DNA of 40,216 nucleotides from Anaerosinus sp. Lineage in GTDB: Bacteria > Bacillota > Negativicutes > JARBTT01. The notes beneath the pieces are model-generated. The model was not told the origin of the DNA, ran no database searches, and saw only the letters and a list, made by a program, of their open reading frames with translations. Position 1 is the stretch's first letter, and every line of letters begins with the position of its first letter. Of this stretch, positions 1 through 9,378 are shown in pieces. Both the position numbers and the translations under genes were made by a program. Where the stretch lies: contig JARBTT010000006.1 in assembly GCA_029240055.1 (NCBI GenBank), forward strand, positions 1-40,216, read 5' to 3'.

Positions 1-572
1 CGAAAGAATATCATGTCGATGGAATTGATTTGCCAAATGCGGTAATCGTGCCAGATGGTAAGTTAACATTTGAGGTTACTTTACCTTATGGTATCAAATA
101 TAATGTTCCAACGAATACGGTGGTACATATCTATATTGACGATCGACTATATAGTAAGTCTACTGTTCGTTTCAAAGTACGGGTCTACGAACAAGTAGCA
201 GTTGTCGGACAAACATTGCCAGTCAAGCATATAGTGACTAGAGACGATTTGCATTTAGAAAAGTTAGATACGAGTAAGCTTAGTCCGGGGTATATAACGA
301 ATATTGATACAGTCCTTGGCTTGGAAACAAGACGAATCTTGCAAAATGGAACGCCACTGAATACCTATATGCTAGAGAAACCAATCATTATCAAACAATT
401 GGCGATGATCAATATCATATCAAATGTGAACGGGATTGTGGTAAAAACATCAGGCCAAGCGTTGCAAGATGGTAGAGAAGGTAATGTGATTCGTGTGAAA
501 AATGTAAGTTCCAATAAAGTTGTTGCTGGAAAAGTGATAGATGGGTCTACAGTTGAGGTTTCAACTCGCTAA
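1..572 (+). CDS. flgA: Flagellar basal body P-ring formation chaperone FlgA (5' truncated by window edge)
   Basis: Frame is open to the left edge (KEYHVDGIDLPNAV precedes the listed start). SAF-like region VVGQTLPVKHIVTRDDL... and C-terminal QALQDGREGNVIRVKNVSSNKVVAGKVIDGSTVEV are typical of FlgA. Followed by flgH and flgI. Confidence 0.93.
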   Translation, partial: KEYHVDGIDLPNAVIVPDGKLTFEVTLPYGIKYNVPTNTVVHIYIDDRLYSKSTVRFKVRVYEQVAVVGQTLPVKHIVTRDDLHLEKLDTSKLSPGYITNIDTVLGLETRRILQNGTPLNTYMLEKPIIIKQLAMINIISNVNGIVVKTSGQALQDGREGNVIRVKNVSSNKVVAGKVIDGSTVEVSTR

Positions 573-587
573 AGGTAGGTGTGTTTT

Positions 588-1184
588 GTGATTAAATTTA
601 ATAAACTATTGATCGTGATGTTACTATTCGCTGGTTTTATGATGAGTATCGTGCCAAGTGCAAATGCAACGTCTTTGTGGTCAGAAGATAATGCTTCTAT
701 GGGGCTTTTTGCGGATCGAAAAGCAAGAGCTGTTGGGGATTCGCTTACGATTGTTATTAATGAAAGCTCTTCGGCTAGTCGTACTGCTACGGGTAGTAAT
801 TCTAAATCTGGTAGCAATACCTTATCAGCAGGTACGGGGATTTTTGATTTTTTAGCGGCTGCTAGTGCCAAGGGATCAGATAGTTTTAAATCTGATGGAA
901 GTTTGAGCAATAAGAATAATGTCAGTGGTAAAATTACTGTTCAAGTGGTGGAAGTTAAACCAAATGGTAATATGGTTATATCTGGAACACAAACCATTGT
1001 GCAAAATACAGATACACATAAAATAACCCTGACTGGTGTCGTCCGCAAGGATGATATAACAGTAGACAACACAGTAACGTCATCCCAAGTTGCTGATGCG
1101 CAACTTAGATTTGATGGTAAAGGTCCACTGAATTCAAAACAACGTCAAGGGATTCTAACTCAAATATTTAATATTTTATTTTAG
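588..1184 (+). CDS. flgH: Flagellar L-ring protein FlgH
   Basis: ADRKARAVGDSLTIVINESSSASRTA and the C-terminal LRFDGKGPLNSKQRQGILTQIFNILF. GTG start at 588 has AAAGGTAGG about 8 nt upstream and is preferred over 579. Confidence 0.93.
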   Translation: MIKFNKLLIVMLLFAGFMMSIVPSANATSLWSEDNASMGLFADRKARAVGDSLTIVINESSSASRTATGSNSKSGSNTLSAGTGIFDFLAAASAKGSDSFKSDGSLSNKNNVSGKITVQVVEVKPNGNMVISGTQTIVQNTDTHKITLTGVVRKDDITVDNTVTSSQVADAQLRFDGKGPLNSKQRQGILTQIFNILF

Positions 1185-1197
1185 TGGAGGCTTAAGT

Positions 1198-2313
1198 ATG
1201 CGTAAACTTATTGCGACAATGACCTTTATGATGGTGTTTTGTTCGCTGATTACATCAGCCTTCGCGGCATCGAGTACGGTGAGTACGAGAATAAAGGATA
1301 TTGCCAAAGTTCAAGGAGTAAGATCCAATCAGTTGGTTGGTTATGGTTTAGTAGTTGGACTTGCTGGTACTGGTGACTCCAATAAAACGCTAGAAACATT
1401 ACAATCTGTTAGTAATATGCTGAAAGAATTTGGTGTATCTATTACAACCGCACAACTGAAAACGAAAAATGTTGCGGCGGTTATGGTTACAGCGCAGCTT
1501 CCACCGTTTGTCAGAGAGGGTGATACGATTGATATCACTGTTTCTTCCATGGGGGATGCAAAAAGTATTGAAGGTGGTACACTTTTACAAACACCGCTCA
1601 AAGCAGCAAATGGTCAAGTATATGCGGTAGGGCAAGGCTCAGTTTCGACAGGTGGTTTTTCTGCTGGTGGCGGTGGCGGCGGAGTGAAAAAGAATTTCCC
1701 AACCGTAGGCATTACGCCTAATGGAGCCATTGTGGAACATAGTGTTGAAGATAACTTAGGCACAGGCGGAACGGTTTCTCTGTCGCTTAGCAACCCAGAT
1801 TTTACTACAGCAACAAGAATTAGTGAAGCAATTAATGCTCGCTATGGTGCGATATCTAGGGCTAGTAACCCAGGCAGGATAGACATTACGTTGCCTTTTA
1901 TGTACCAAAATAAGGTAAATGATTTTGTTGCTGAAATTGAGAATTTGTACGTTACTCCAGATAATATTGCCAAGGTCGTTGTGAATGAAAGGACCGGCAC
2001 AATTGTTATCGGTGGAAATGTCTCAGTGGATGAAGTTGCAATTGCACAGGGTGGCTTAAGTATTAATATCACAAAAAATACCGATGTCAGCCAACCGGCA
2101 CCTTTTTCATTAGGGGAAACGATTACAACAAAAAATACTGATGTTACGGTAACAGAAGATAAAGCACACACGATTGTGCTTCCAGCTACAGCCAATGTAA
2201 GTGATATTGTTGGAGCATTAAATGCTGTCGGAGCAACACCACGTGATATTATTTCAATATTACAAGCGATTAAAGCATCCGGCGCGCTTCATGCAGACTT
2301 AGAAATTATCTAA
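1198..2313 (+). CDS. flgI: Flagellar P-ring protein FlgI
   Basis: 371 aa with signal peptide; RIKDIAKVQGVRSNQLVGYGLVVGLAGTGD and C-terminal DIISILQAIKASGALHADLEII are FlgI hallmarks. RBS GTGGAGG upstream. Confidence 0.97.
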   Translation: MRKLIATMTFMMVFCSLITSAFAASSTVSTRIKDIAKVQGVRSNQLVGYGLVVGLAGTGDSNKTLETLQSVSNMLKEFGVSITTAQLKTKNVAAVMVTAQLPPFVREGDTIDITVSSMGDAKSIEGGTLLQTPLKAANGQVYAVGQGSVSTGGFSAGGGGGGVKKNFPTVGITPNGAIVEHSVEDNLGTGGTVSLSLSNPDFTTATRISEAINARYGAISRASNPGRIDITLPFMYQNKVNDFVAEIENLYVTPDNIAKVVVNERTGTIVIGGNVSVDEVAIAQGGLSINITKNTDVSQPAPFSLGETITTKNTDVTVTEDKAHTIVLPATANVSDIVGALNAVGATPRDIISILQAIKASGALHADLEII

Positions 2314-2330
2314 ATGTAGGTGAAAATGAT

Positions 2331-2699
2331 ATGCAAATTGATGGTATTTCTTCAGATAGTATCATAAGTCAATATTCTGCGGCAAAAAATAGTGCCGATG
2401 GAACCTTTTCCAAGGAATTGGAGCAAGCGACTAAGACGGGAAAGGTTGCAAATACAGCAAAAGATGATGCAAAATTAAAAGCAACCTGTAAAGATTTTGA
2501 ATCGATGTTTTTGAATTATATGTATACTCAAATGCGTGAGACAGTACCTGAAAATACTTTATATGGATCATCAAGTGGCGAAAAAATCATGCAATCGATG
2601 CTCGATACAGAGTTAACGAAAAACATGGCAAATGCAGGCGGTATTGGAATTGCCAATATGATTTATAAACAATTGTCTATGAGTAACAAGAAGTCATGA
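2331..2699 (+). CDS. flgJ: FlgJ-type rod-binding protein (rod-binding domain only)
   Basis: KATCKDFESMFLNYMYTQMRETVPENTLYGSSSGEKIMQSMLDTELTKNMANAGGIGIANMIYKQL matches the FlgJ N-terminal domain; the 122-aa length leaves no room for a peptidoglycan hydrolase domain. Confidence 0.88.
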   Translation: MQIDGISSDSIISQYSAAKNSADGTFSKELEQATKTGKVANTAKDDAKLKATCKDFESMFLNYMYTQMRETVPENTLYGSSSGEKIMQSMLDTELTKNMANAGGIGIANMIYKQLSMSNKKS

Positions 2700-2706
2700 A
2701 ATAATT

Positions 2707-2732
2707 GCCAGGCTCAGCGTAGCCTGGCTTTT
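2707..2732 (+). terminator. Intrinsic terminator after the flagellar genes
   Basis: GCCAGGCT-CAGCGT-AGCCTGGC followed by TTTT. Confidence 0.85.
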
Positions 2733-2773
2733 ATCTATTGTAATTATATTGAATAACAGGAAGTGTAGATTTT

Positions 2774-4180
2774 ATGAATTTCTTCAGTAAACGCATCGTT
2801 GCGTTTGTCATTATGTTATTATTAATTTCGCAAATTGCTTTTGCAGCGAGTTTGCAAAGTAATATTACAGGAATACGTTTTAGTCAAAAAGCCGAAGCTG
2901 TTAGGATCGTTTTTGATATCGATGCTGTGCCGACATATAATGTAAGTACGACCAATAATGGCGTAAGTATCATCATCGATATGCCAAATACAGTAAATAA
3001 TACTTCGTTAGAAAACTTAGCAATAAATGATGATTTGGTTCAAAGTGTTACTTTTGCTGCGATTAACAAAGATACCTTGCGCACGACGATTACTTTAAGT
3101 CGTAATGCCGGTTATAAGGTAAATAAATTAGCAAGCCCCAATCGATTCTATATCGATATTATTAAAAATTCTGATCAAAAAATAGTAGATGAAGTTGCGC
3201 CTGGAATAAAACATATTACTTTAGTGCGAAGCAATGAAAAAGGAATGCTTACAGCAAATTTTTTAGATATTGATGGTACAGCAAATTTTCAGCTTCGCCC
3301 TGTCCTCGCCAATGATGTCATTGCTGGCCGTGAGTCTTTGAGTTCAATGGCACTACATAATAATGCTTTAGCGGCGATCAATGCTTCTTATTTTGCTCCG
3401 AGTGGAGAGATTCTTGGTTTAACGAAGATTGATAATACCATTGTTAGTACAACATATTTGGCGCGTGGTGCTTTTGGTATTCAGACGAATGGCAAACCGA
3501 TGATTGGGCAGGTAGACTATTCTGGTGTTGTTACTTTAGCAAATGGGATGTCCATACCAATATCGGGAGTAAATTGTGAACGCGGTGAGGATAATTTAGT
3601 TCTATATAATTCTTACTTTGATAGCAGTACAAAAACCAATGAGTACGGCATAGAATATGTTGTTAAAAATGGTACAGTGATAGCGATCAATCAAAATGAC
3701 TCACCGTTAGATGCAGGCACGATTGTCGTATCGGCGCATGGTACGAGCAAGGATAAATTAGCAAATGTAAAAATTGGCGATAAACTTAAGATTAACGAAA
3801 ATTTGGGCCAAAATTGGAATCAAGTGCCACAGATCATGGGAGTTGGCCCACTGTTATTAAAAAATAATAGTGTATATTTAACTACCAAAGAAGAAGAATT
3901 TGGACCAGACGTTGCCAGTGGTAGAGCGCCACGTACTGCTGTTGGGATTACCAAAGATAGTCATGTTATTTTAGCGGTCGTGGATGGTAGACAAACCAAT
4001 AGTATTGGGTGTACTTTGTCAGAGATGGCAGTACTTATGCAAGAAATGGGTGCAGTAGATGCAGTCAACTTTGACGGCGGCGGGTCAAGTGAAATGGTTA
4101 TTAAAAATGAAGTTGCAAATAGACCATCAGATGGTAGTGAACGTAAGGTTGGCGCCGCATTGGTAGTTTTATCAAAATAG
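2774..4180 (+). CDS. Secreted protein with AMIN-like N-terminus and phosphodiester glycosidase (NAGPA/DUF2233-type) domain
   Basis: Signal peptide; AMIN-like ITGIRFSQKAEAVRIVFDID; INASYFAPSGEILGL, RAPRTAVGITKDSHVILAVVDGRQ and MGAVDAVNFDGGGSSEMVIKNEVANRPSDGSERKVGAALVV are typical of the NAGPA family. Confidence 0.88.
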   Translation: MNFFSKRIVAFVIMLLLISQIAFAASLQSNITGIRFSQKAEAVRIVFDIDAVPTYNVSTTNNGVSIIIDMPNTVNNTSLENLAINDDLVQSVTFAAINKDTLRTTITLSRNAGYKVNKLASPNRFYIDIIKNSDQKIVDEVAPGIKHITLVRSNEKGMLTANFLDIDGTANFQLRPVLANDVIAGRESLSSMALHNNALAAINASYFAPSGEILGLTKIDNTIVSTTYLARGAFGIQTNGKPMIGQVDYSGVVTLANGMSIPISGVNCERGEDNLVLYNSYFDSSTKTNEYGIEYVVKNGTVIAINQNDSPLDAGTIVVSAHGTSKDKLANVKIGDKLKINENLGQNWNQVPQIMGVGPLLLKNNSVYLTTKEEEFGPDVASGRAPRTAVGITKDSHVILAVVDGRQTNSIGCTLSEMAVLMQEMGAVDAVNFDGGGSSEMVIKNEVANRPSDGSERKVGAALVVLSK

Positions 4181-4256
4181 TAATCAGGTATTTGCTATTT
4201 AGTTGCAATCGGTTATAATTGAGGTAGAATATGATGAAAGTAAGGGGGTAGTTTTA

Positions 4257-4556
4257 ATGCTCCATAAAAAAGCGTTAATCATCCTAGTGGTATTACTACT
4301 AACAGTTACTGGTGTTTGGACGGTAACAGCCAGTTCTTTAATAGAGCAACATTCTGTGTTGTCGGGCACGGTGGTATCAACTGTAGCAGTTGGGACAAGT
4401 GTTAATGAAGGTGCAGAACTTGTGAGAGTAACAACAATTGCTGGTTCAGCTACAGCCGCTAGGGCAACGACGGCAGGGGTTGTGAAAGAAGTGACAGTCC
4501 AAAGGGGAAGTAGAATAAATAGTGGTGATGTTGTCGCTCGTATTGAGGCGCAATAG
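4257..4556 (+). CDS. Small membrane-anchored/secreted protein with a stand-alone biotinyl/lipoyl-like domain
   Basis: ATG 4257 preceded by AAGGGGG. N-terminal hydrophobic segment, then two half-motifs (GTVVSTVAVGTSVNEGAELVRV and AGVVKEVTVQRGSRINSGDVVARIEAQ). Confidence 0.7.
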   Translation: MLHKKALIILVVLLLTVTGVWTVTASSLIEQHSVLSGTVVSTVAVGTSVNEGAELVRVTTIAGSATAARATTAGVVKEVTVQRGSRINSGDVVARIEAQ

Positions 4557-4563
4557 AGAGAGG

Positions 4564-6390
4564 ATGAATTTTTTGTTGCAATGGCTAAAAAGAAGTTTGC
4601 TTATGCTTCTAGTAGTTTTATTACTACCAATGAGCAAGGTAAGTGCAACACCGGAGATTATGACAACAGATCAACTGCAACCCGGGATGCAAGGTATTGC
4701 TAAAACTGTCATTCAAGGAACCACCATTGACACTTTTGATATTGAAATCTTAGGTGTGGTGAAAGAAGGAATCGATAGTGATGGCAGAATTTTAGCAAAA
4801 GCATCTGGCTCAGTGATTGATAAAACTGGTGGAGTATTGCAAGGAATGAGTGGCAGCCCAGTTTATATTGATGGCAAGCTTGTCGGGGCAGTATCTGGCG
4901 GCTGGAAAGACATTGATAGCAGAACATGTATTATTACACCGATTGCCGATATGTTAAAACTATGGGATATGCCAGATTTGAAGAAAGATCAAAAAATTAA
5001 GCAAGTAGATCTGAAAGCAGTACTAAAAGCAGATCAACAAGCAGCAGATAAAACTAAAGAAGTAGATACAACTAAAGAGGTAGGAAAAGAGCTTGCTACA
5101 CCGTTGATGGCAGCAGGGTTTAGCGATGCGGCATTTAATATGCTAACAGAAAAATTGCAACCATTTAATATGGTGCCGTATGCGTCAAGTGGTGTGAACG
5201 GCGATTTTGCGCCAGTTACCATTGAACCTGGGAGTTCGATTGGCGCTCAATTGGTTCGCGGTGATTTTAGTTTAGCGGCAATTGGCACAGTAACAGCGGT
5301 GGAGGATGGAAAAGTATTAGCGTTTGGACATCCTTTCTTACGCAAAGGTAATGTGAATTACTTTATGACCGATGCAAATATTATCAGTACTGCCAGTGGT
5401 TTAAATACTGGGTTTAAAATTGGTGTTCCTGGTAATGCTGTCGGAGTTATTAATCAAGATAGAACCGCGGCGATTGCGGGTTCTCTTGGTAGATATCCAA
5501 GTGTGATTCCGCTTCAGGTTAATGTAACAGACAAACAATTTAATACGACCAAAAGCTATTCAATGCAGATAGCTTATGATGAACAATTAGCTGCAACTTT
5601 AGCAGCGACAATGGTTTATAATAGTATTGATCAGACAATAGATCGTACTGGTGAAGGTACGGCAAAAGTGAGTTTTGAGATCATGTCAAATGCTGCTCCA
5701 GGTGGTATTTTAAAACGTGATAATATGTATTATAATCCGCAAGATGTTGGTAAATTAGCGATTGCAGAAGTTTTCCAAGCTCTGGATATCTTGTGTGGCA
5801 ATAACCAAAATGAAACCGATATTGTTAGTGTAAAAGTAAATGTCGATATTGACCAAACAAGAAAAACTGCTTCGATTATCGAAGCAATTCCCGAAAAAAC
5901 CAGTGTGAAAGCTGGCGAAAAGGTAAATATTGCAGTAAAAATAAAACCATATCGGGAAAATGAAGTAATCCTTAAAGTTCCCTATACAGTACCGAAGCAG
6001 CAAGCCGCAGGTATGGCAGTGTTGGAAGTGCGCGGTGGTGGATTAATTTCTGTAGCACAATTATTAATGCAACAACAAGGTTTTGATCTTAGTGCACAGG
6101 AGGACAAGACGAAAACATTGGATATGATCATCAAAGAATTTTTAGATACCAATAAAAATAATGAAATCATCATTGATCAAATGGTTTCACCTGTTGATAT
6201 GACAAACCAAACAGCACCGCAAAAAGCACCAGTAGTCAAAAAAACTACTAAAGGTAACAAAGAATCTAAAGAAAATAATAAAACGGTAAAAAACAAACCA
6301 GAGGAAGAACCAAACAATACAAAATTTGCTACGGATTATATTATTGATAACGTTGTACAAACGTCAATTAATGTTGAACCAGTAAAATAA
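4564..6390 (+). CDS. SpoIVB/S55 peptidase-like domain protein
   Basis: ATG 4564 with AGAGAGG upstream. LQPGMQGIAKTVIQGTTIDTFDIEILGVVKEG, GVLQGMSGSPVYIDGKLVGAVSGGW and VLAFGHPFLRKGNVNYFMTDA are SpoIVB-peptidase-domain motifs. Confidence 0.85.
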   Translation: MNFLLQWLKRSLLMLLVVLLLPMSKVSATPEIMTTDQLQPGMQGIAKTVIQGTTIDTFDIEILGVVKEGIDSDGRILAKASGSVIDKTGGVLQGMSGSPVYIDGKLVGAVSGGWKDIDSRTCIITPIADMLKLWDMPDLKKDQKIKQVDLKAVLKADQQAADKTKEVDTTKEVGKELATPLMAAGFSDAAFNMLTEKLQPFNMVPYASSGVNGDFAPVTIEPGSSIGAQLVRGDFSLAAIGTVTAVEDGKVLAFGHPFLRKGNVNYFMTDANIISTASGLNTGFKIGVPGNAVGVINQDRTAAIAGSLGRYPSVIPLQVNVTDKQFNTTKSYSMQIAYDEQLAATLAATMVYNSIDQTIDRTGEGTAKVSFEIMSNAAPGGILKRDNMYYNPQDVGKLAIAEVFQALDILCGNNQNETDIVSVKVNVDIDQTRKTASIIEAIPEKTSVKAGEKVNIAVKIKPYRENEVILKVPYTVPKQQAAGMAVLEVRGGGLISVAQLLMQQQGFDLSAQEDKTKTLDMIIKEFLDTNKNNEIIIDQMVSPVDMTNQTAPQKAPVVKKTTKGNKESKENNKTVKNKPEEEPNNTKFATDYIIDNVVQTSINVEPVK

Positions 6391-6393
6391 GAG

Positions 6394-6432
6394 GAAACAG
6401 CTATTACAAAATTGTGATAGCTGTTTCTTGGT
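6394..6432 (+). terminator. Putative intrinsic terminator after the S55-like gene
   Basis: GAAACAGCTATTACAA-AA-TTGTGATAGCTGTTTC inverted repeat followed by a T-rich stretch. Confidence 0.65.
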
Positions 6433-6561
6433 TTAAAACAAATAAAACTAGTGAAAATTGCAGGGAATTGACGAAAAGTATTGAATATAATTCTAAAAAA
6501 TAGTAAACTAATATGTACTATTGTATATCTTAGTATTTATATATATGGGGGAGAAAATGCA

Positions 6562-7335
6562 ATGATGGTTGGTTACCTGGAAAAAATCGGCCGTAGTGTA
6601 CTAAGTTTTTTTGAAAACTTCGGTGCAGTGATGATGCTTATTTATGAAACAATTTGCCAATTAAAACATCCGCCTAATATAAAACACATCATCGTGCAAA
6701 TGTCACATTTAGGTGTTGATTCATTACCGATTGTAACACTTACCATTCTATTTACAGGGATGGTTATTACCTTGCAAACGGCGCATGAATTTATCAAATA
6801 TGGTGCGCAATCTACGGTTGGTGGCATTGTGGCAATCTCTATGGCACGTGAGCTTGCTCCAGTCTTAACTGGGGTTGTGGCTGCTGGGCGTGTTGGTGCT
6901 GCTATTACAGCAGAAATTAGCACGATGAAAGTAACAGAACAAATTGATGCTTTAAAGGTTATGGCAACCAATCCAGTTGGTTATTTGGTCGTACCAAGGC
7001 TAATTGCTTGTATGATTACGTTGCCGTTACTGGTCGTATTTGCCGATGTTATTGGTACTTTTGGTGGTTATTTGGTTGCTACTTTTTATTCTGGGATTAA
7101 CTCGGTAACCTATATGCAGTCAATAAATAATTTTATGGTCGTGCATGACGTTACTGGTGGGGTAATAAAATCAGTCTTTTTTGGGGCAATTATTGCAATT
7201 ATTGGGTGCTATCAAGGATTGAATGCACGAAATGGAGCAGTTGGAGTAGGGAAAGCGACAACAGGATCGGTAGTTAGTTCGATTATTATTATTTTTATTT
7301 TAAATTGTTTTCTATCCTTGATTTTGTATCGCTAG
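6562..7335 (+). CDS. mlaE: MlaE family phospholipid ABC transporter permease
   Basis: ATG 6562 with GGGGGAG upstream. LPIVTLTILFTGMVITLQTAHEF, ARELAPVLTGVVAAGRVGAAITAEISTMKVTEQIDALKVMATNPVGYLVVPRL are MlaE hallmarks. Confidence 0.95.
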   Translation: MMVGYLEKIGRSVLSFFENFGAVMMLIYETICQLKHPPNIKHIIVQMSHLGVDSLPIVTLTILFTGMVITLQTAHEFIKYGAQSTVGGIVAISMARELAPVLTGVVAAGRVGAAITAEISTMKVTEQIDALKVMATNPVGYLVVPRLIACMITLPLLVVFADVIGTFGGYLVATFYSGINSVTYMQSINNFMVVHDVTGGVIKSVFFGAIIAIIGCYQGLNARNGAVGVGKATTGSVVSSIIIIFILNCFLSLILYR

Positions 7336-7347
7336 AGGTGTGTTGGT

Positions 7348-8097
7348 GTGATTAAATTAGTAAATGTACATATGGAGTTCAAAAAAGAAAAAATACTTAA
7401 AAATATTAATTTAGAGGTCAAAAAGGGTGAAGTACTTGCCATTATCGGTGCAAGTGGCTCAGGTAAGAGCACGTTATTACGGTTGATGATTGGGTTGCTT
7501 CGCCCGACGAGTGGTCAAATTTGGGTAGCTGGGACTGAAATATCAAAATTACGTGAAGACCAGTTAGATAAAATTAGACTTCAAATGGGAATGGTATTTC
7601 AATATTCGGCATTGTTTGATTCGATGAGCGTTGGTGACAATGTAGCATTTGGCCTTCGTGAACATACCAAACTTAGTGAGTCTGAAATAAATAAAAAAGT
7701 CCAAGAAAAATTAAAATTAGTTGATTTAGAAGGCTATGAACATCGTCTACCTAATGAGTTGTCAGGAGGTATGAAAAAACGGATAAGCTTAGCAAGGGCA
7801 ATCGCCTTTGAACCAGATATTGTTTTGTATGACGAGCCAAGTGCTGGACTCGATCCTATTATGACAGCGAAGATTGATAGTTTGATTGTAAGCCTGCAAA
7901 AAGTATTAGGGGTTACCTCGGTCGTGGTAACGCACCATATGGAAAGTGCGTTTGCGATTGCTGATCGTATTGCCATGATTCATGAGGGAGAAATTACTCA
8001 GATTGGCAATGTTGAGGATATCAAAAATTCTAGTAATCCAGTTGTGCAAGATTTTATTAATGGCTCCAAAGGTATGACAAAGGAGGTTCATAGATGA
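7348..8097 (+). CDS. mlaF: MlaF family ABC transporter ATPase
   Basis: Walker A GASGSGKST, signature LSGGMKKRISLARAIAFEPDIVLYDEPSAGLDPI; adjacent to mlaE and mlaD. Confidence 0.95.
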   Translation: MIKLVNVHMEFKKEKILKNINLEVKKGEVLAIIGASGSGKSTLLRLMIGLLRPTSGQIWVAGTEISKLREDQLDKIRLQMGMVFQYSALFDSMSVGDNVAFGLREHTKLSESEINKKVQEKLKLVDLEGYEHRLPNELSGGMKKRISLARAIAFEPDIVLYDEPSAGLDPIMTAKIDSLIVSLQKVLGVTSVVVTHHMESAFAIADRIAMIHEGEITQIGNVEDIKNSSNPVVQDFINGSKGMTKEVHR

Positions 8098-9365
8098 CAA
8101 CAGAAGCTAAAGTAGGCGCATTTACAATCTTGGGATTGGCGCTGTTAACCTATATCATCGTTCATCTTGGTGGAATTGGCGTTGGTGATAAAGGCTATCC
8201 TGTTGATGTTCTATTTAATGAAGTCAATGGATTGAAACCTGGTAATCTTGTTCGTTATGCTGGTGTAGATATTGGCAAAGTAGATGACGTTCATGCAGAG
8301 CCCGATGGAGCTAAAGTCAGACTTCTAATTAATTCTGGGGCTAAAATTCCCGATACTGCAATTGTTGGGATTGGTGCAGATGGATTAATGGGAGAAAAAT
8401 ATATCAGTATATCTCCAGGTGCTGAAACAAAGGGATTTTTAAAACCTGGCGATGCTATTACTGGAAAAGATCAGCAAGGCCTAGATCGCTTATTGGTGAC
8501 AGCGGATAGTGTACTGCTGGACATTCAAAAATTAGTGCAATCATTAAATACAGTCTTTGGTGATGAACGTGTACAAAATGCACTGATTGATTCTGCTGTG
8601 AGTGTAAAAGAACTTACTGAGAATTTAAATCGAATGAGCGCTGTCATGGCACGGATGGCAGTTAATAATGAACAAGATGTAAAGGCGATGGTGACGAATC
8701 TGAAATTTATGTCGGGTAGTATGATGAACGCTGCTGGTCGTGTTGACCATATGCTTGCTACAGTAGATAACAATGGCCAAACGGCGACGGATTTGCGAGA
8801 AGCGATTGCCAATCTGAATGCTACCAGTAAACGCGTAGAAAATATGGCCGTTTCAATTGAAGGATTTGTGACTGATCCAGAAACAGCAGAAAATCTAAAA
8901 ACTACGCTTCGTAATGCACGCGGCGTTAGTGAAAAGGCCAATCGTATGATGAACCAGGTGTCGAATATCAAAGCAGAAACCAGCGTAGAAACACTCTATA
9001 GTGCAGGTTCAAAGGATTATAAGACCAATGCTGATATCAAAATCCATACTTCACCGAATGACTTTGTTTTATTGGGAGTGAATGATATCGGTGAAGGAAA
9101 TAAAACAAATGTACAAATTGGTTCTGGTAGTGATAAATTTGCAAGTAGGGTTGGGCTTATTGATAGTAAAGCTGGCGTCGGTTTGGATGCAAAAATAAAC
9201 AATGAATTTCGCATGTCAGTCGATGCTTACGATCCAAATGATTTAAGAGTAAAACTTAGAGCGCAATATGAAGTTGCTCCAGAAACTTTTATTGTGGGAG
9301 AAACCGATAGTATCAATAAAAGTGAGGGGCGAGAGTCTTTTGTAGGCATGCGTCATTCATTTTAA
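8094..9365 (+). CDS. mlaD: MlaD/MCE-domain protein with C-terminal beta-rich extension
   Basis: TTEAKVGAFTILGLALLTYIIVHLGG, VDVLFNEVNGLKPGNLVRYAGVDIGKVDDV, GLMGEKYISISPGAE (MCE). 4-nt ATGA overlap with mlaF. C-terminal ~125 residues alternate in a strand-like pattern and end ...FVGMRHSF. Confidence 0.94.
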   Translation: MTTEAKVGAFTILGLALLTYIIVHLGGIGVGDKGYPVDVLFNEVNGLKPGNLVRYAGVDIGKVDDVHAEPDGAKVRLLINSGAKIPDTAIVGIGADGLMGEKYISISPGAETKGFLKPGDAITGKDQQGLDRLLVTADSVLLDIQKLVQSLNTVFGDERVQNALIDSAVSVKELTENLNRMSAVMARMAVNNEQDVKAMVTNLKFMSGSMMNAAGRVDHMLATVDNNGQTATDLREAIANLNATSKRVENMAVSIEGFVTDPETAENLKTTLRNARGVSEKANRMMNQVSNIKAETSVETLYSAGSKDYKTNADIKIHTSPNDFVLLGVNDIGEGNKTNVQIGSGSDKFASRVGLIDSKAGVGLDAKINNEFRMSVDAYDPNDLRVKLRAQYEVAPETFIVGETDSINKSEGRESFVGMRHSF

Positions 9366-9378
9366 AAATGGATTGTTC

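Noticed and set aside
658-855. Plus-strand 65-aa ORF inside flgH (also 18284-18562, 22726-22932, 31327-31581)
   Set aside because: Alternate-frame ORFs nested in or overlapping clear genes; no RBS or domain evidence.
4203-4218. TTGCAA...TATAAT before the lipoyl-like gene
   Set aside because: Only 4 nt between the hexamers; no good -35 at 16-18 nt, so not called as a promoter.
6468-6491. TTGACG...TATAAT upstream of mlaE
   Set aside because: 12-bp spacing is too short for a sigma-A promoter; a TTGAAT-N17-TAAACT alternative (6481-6509) is possible but too weak to list.
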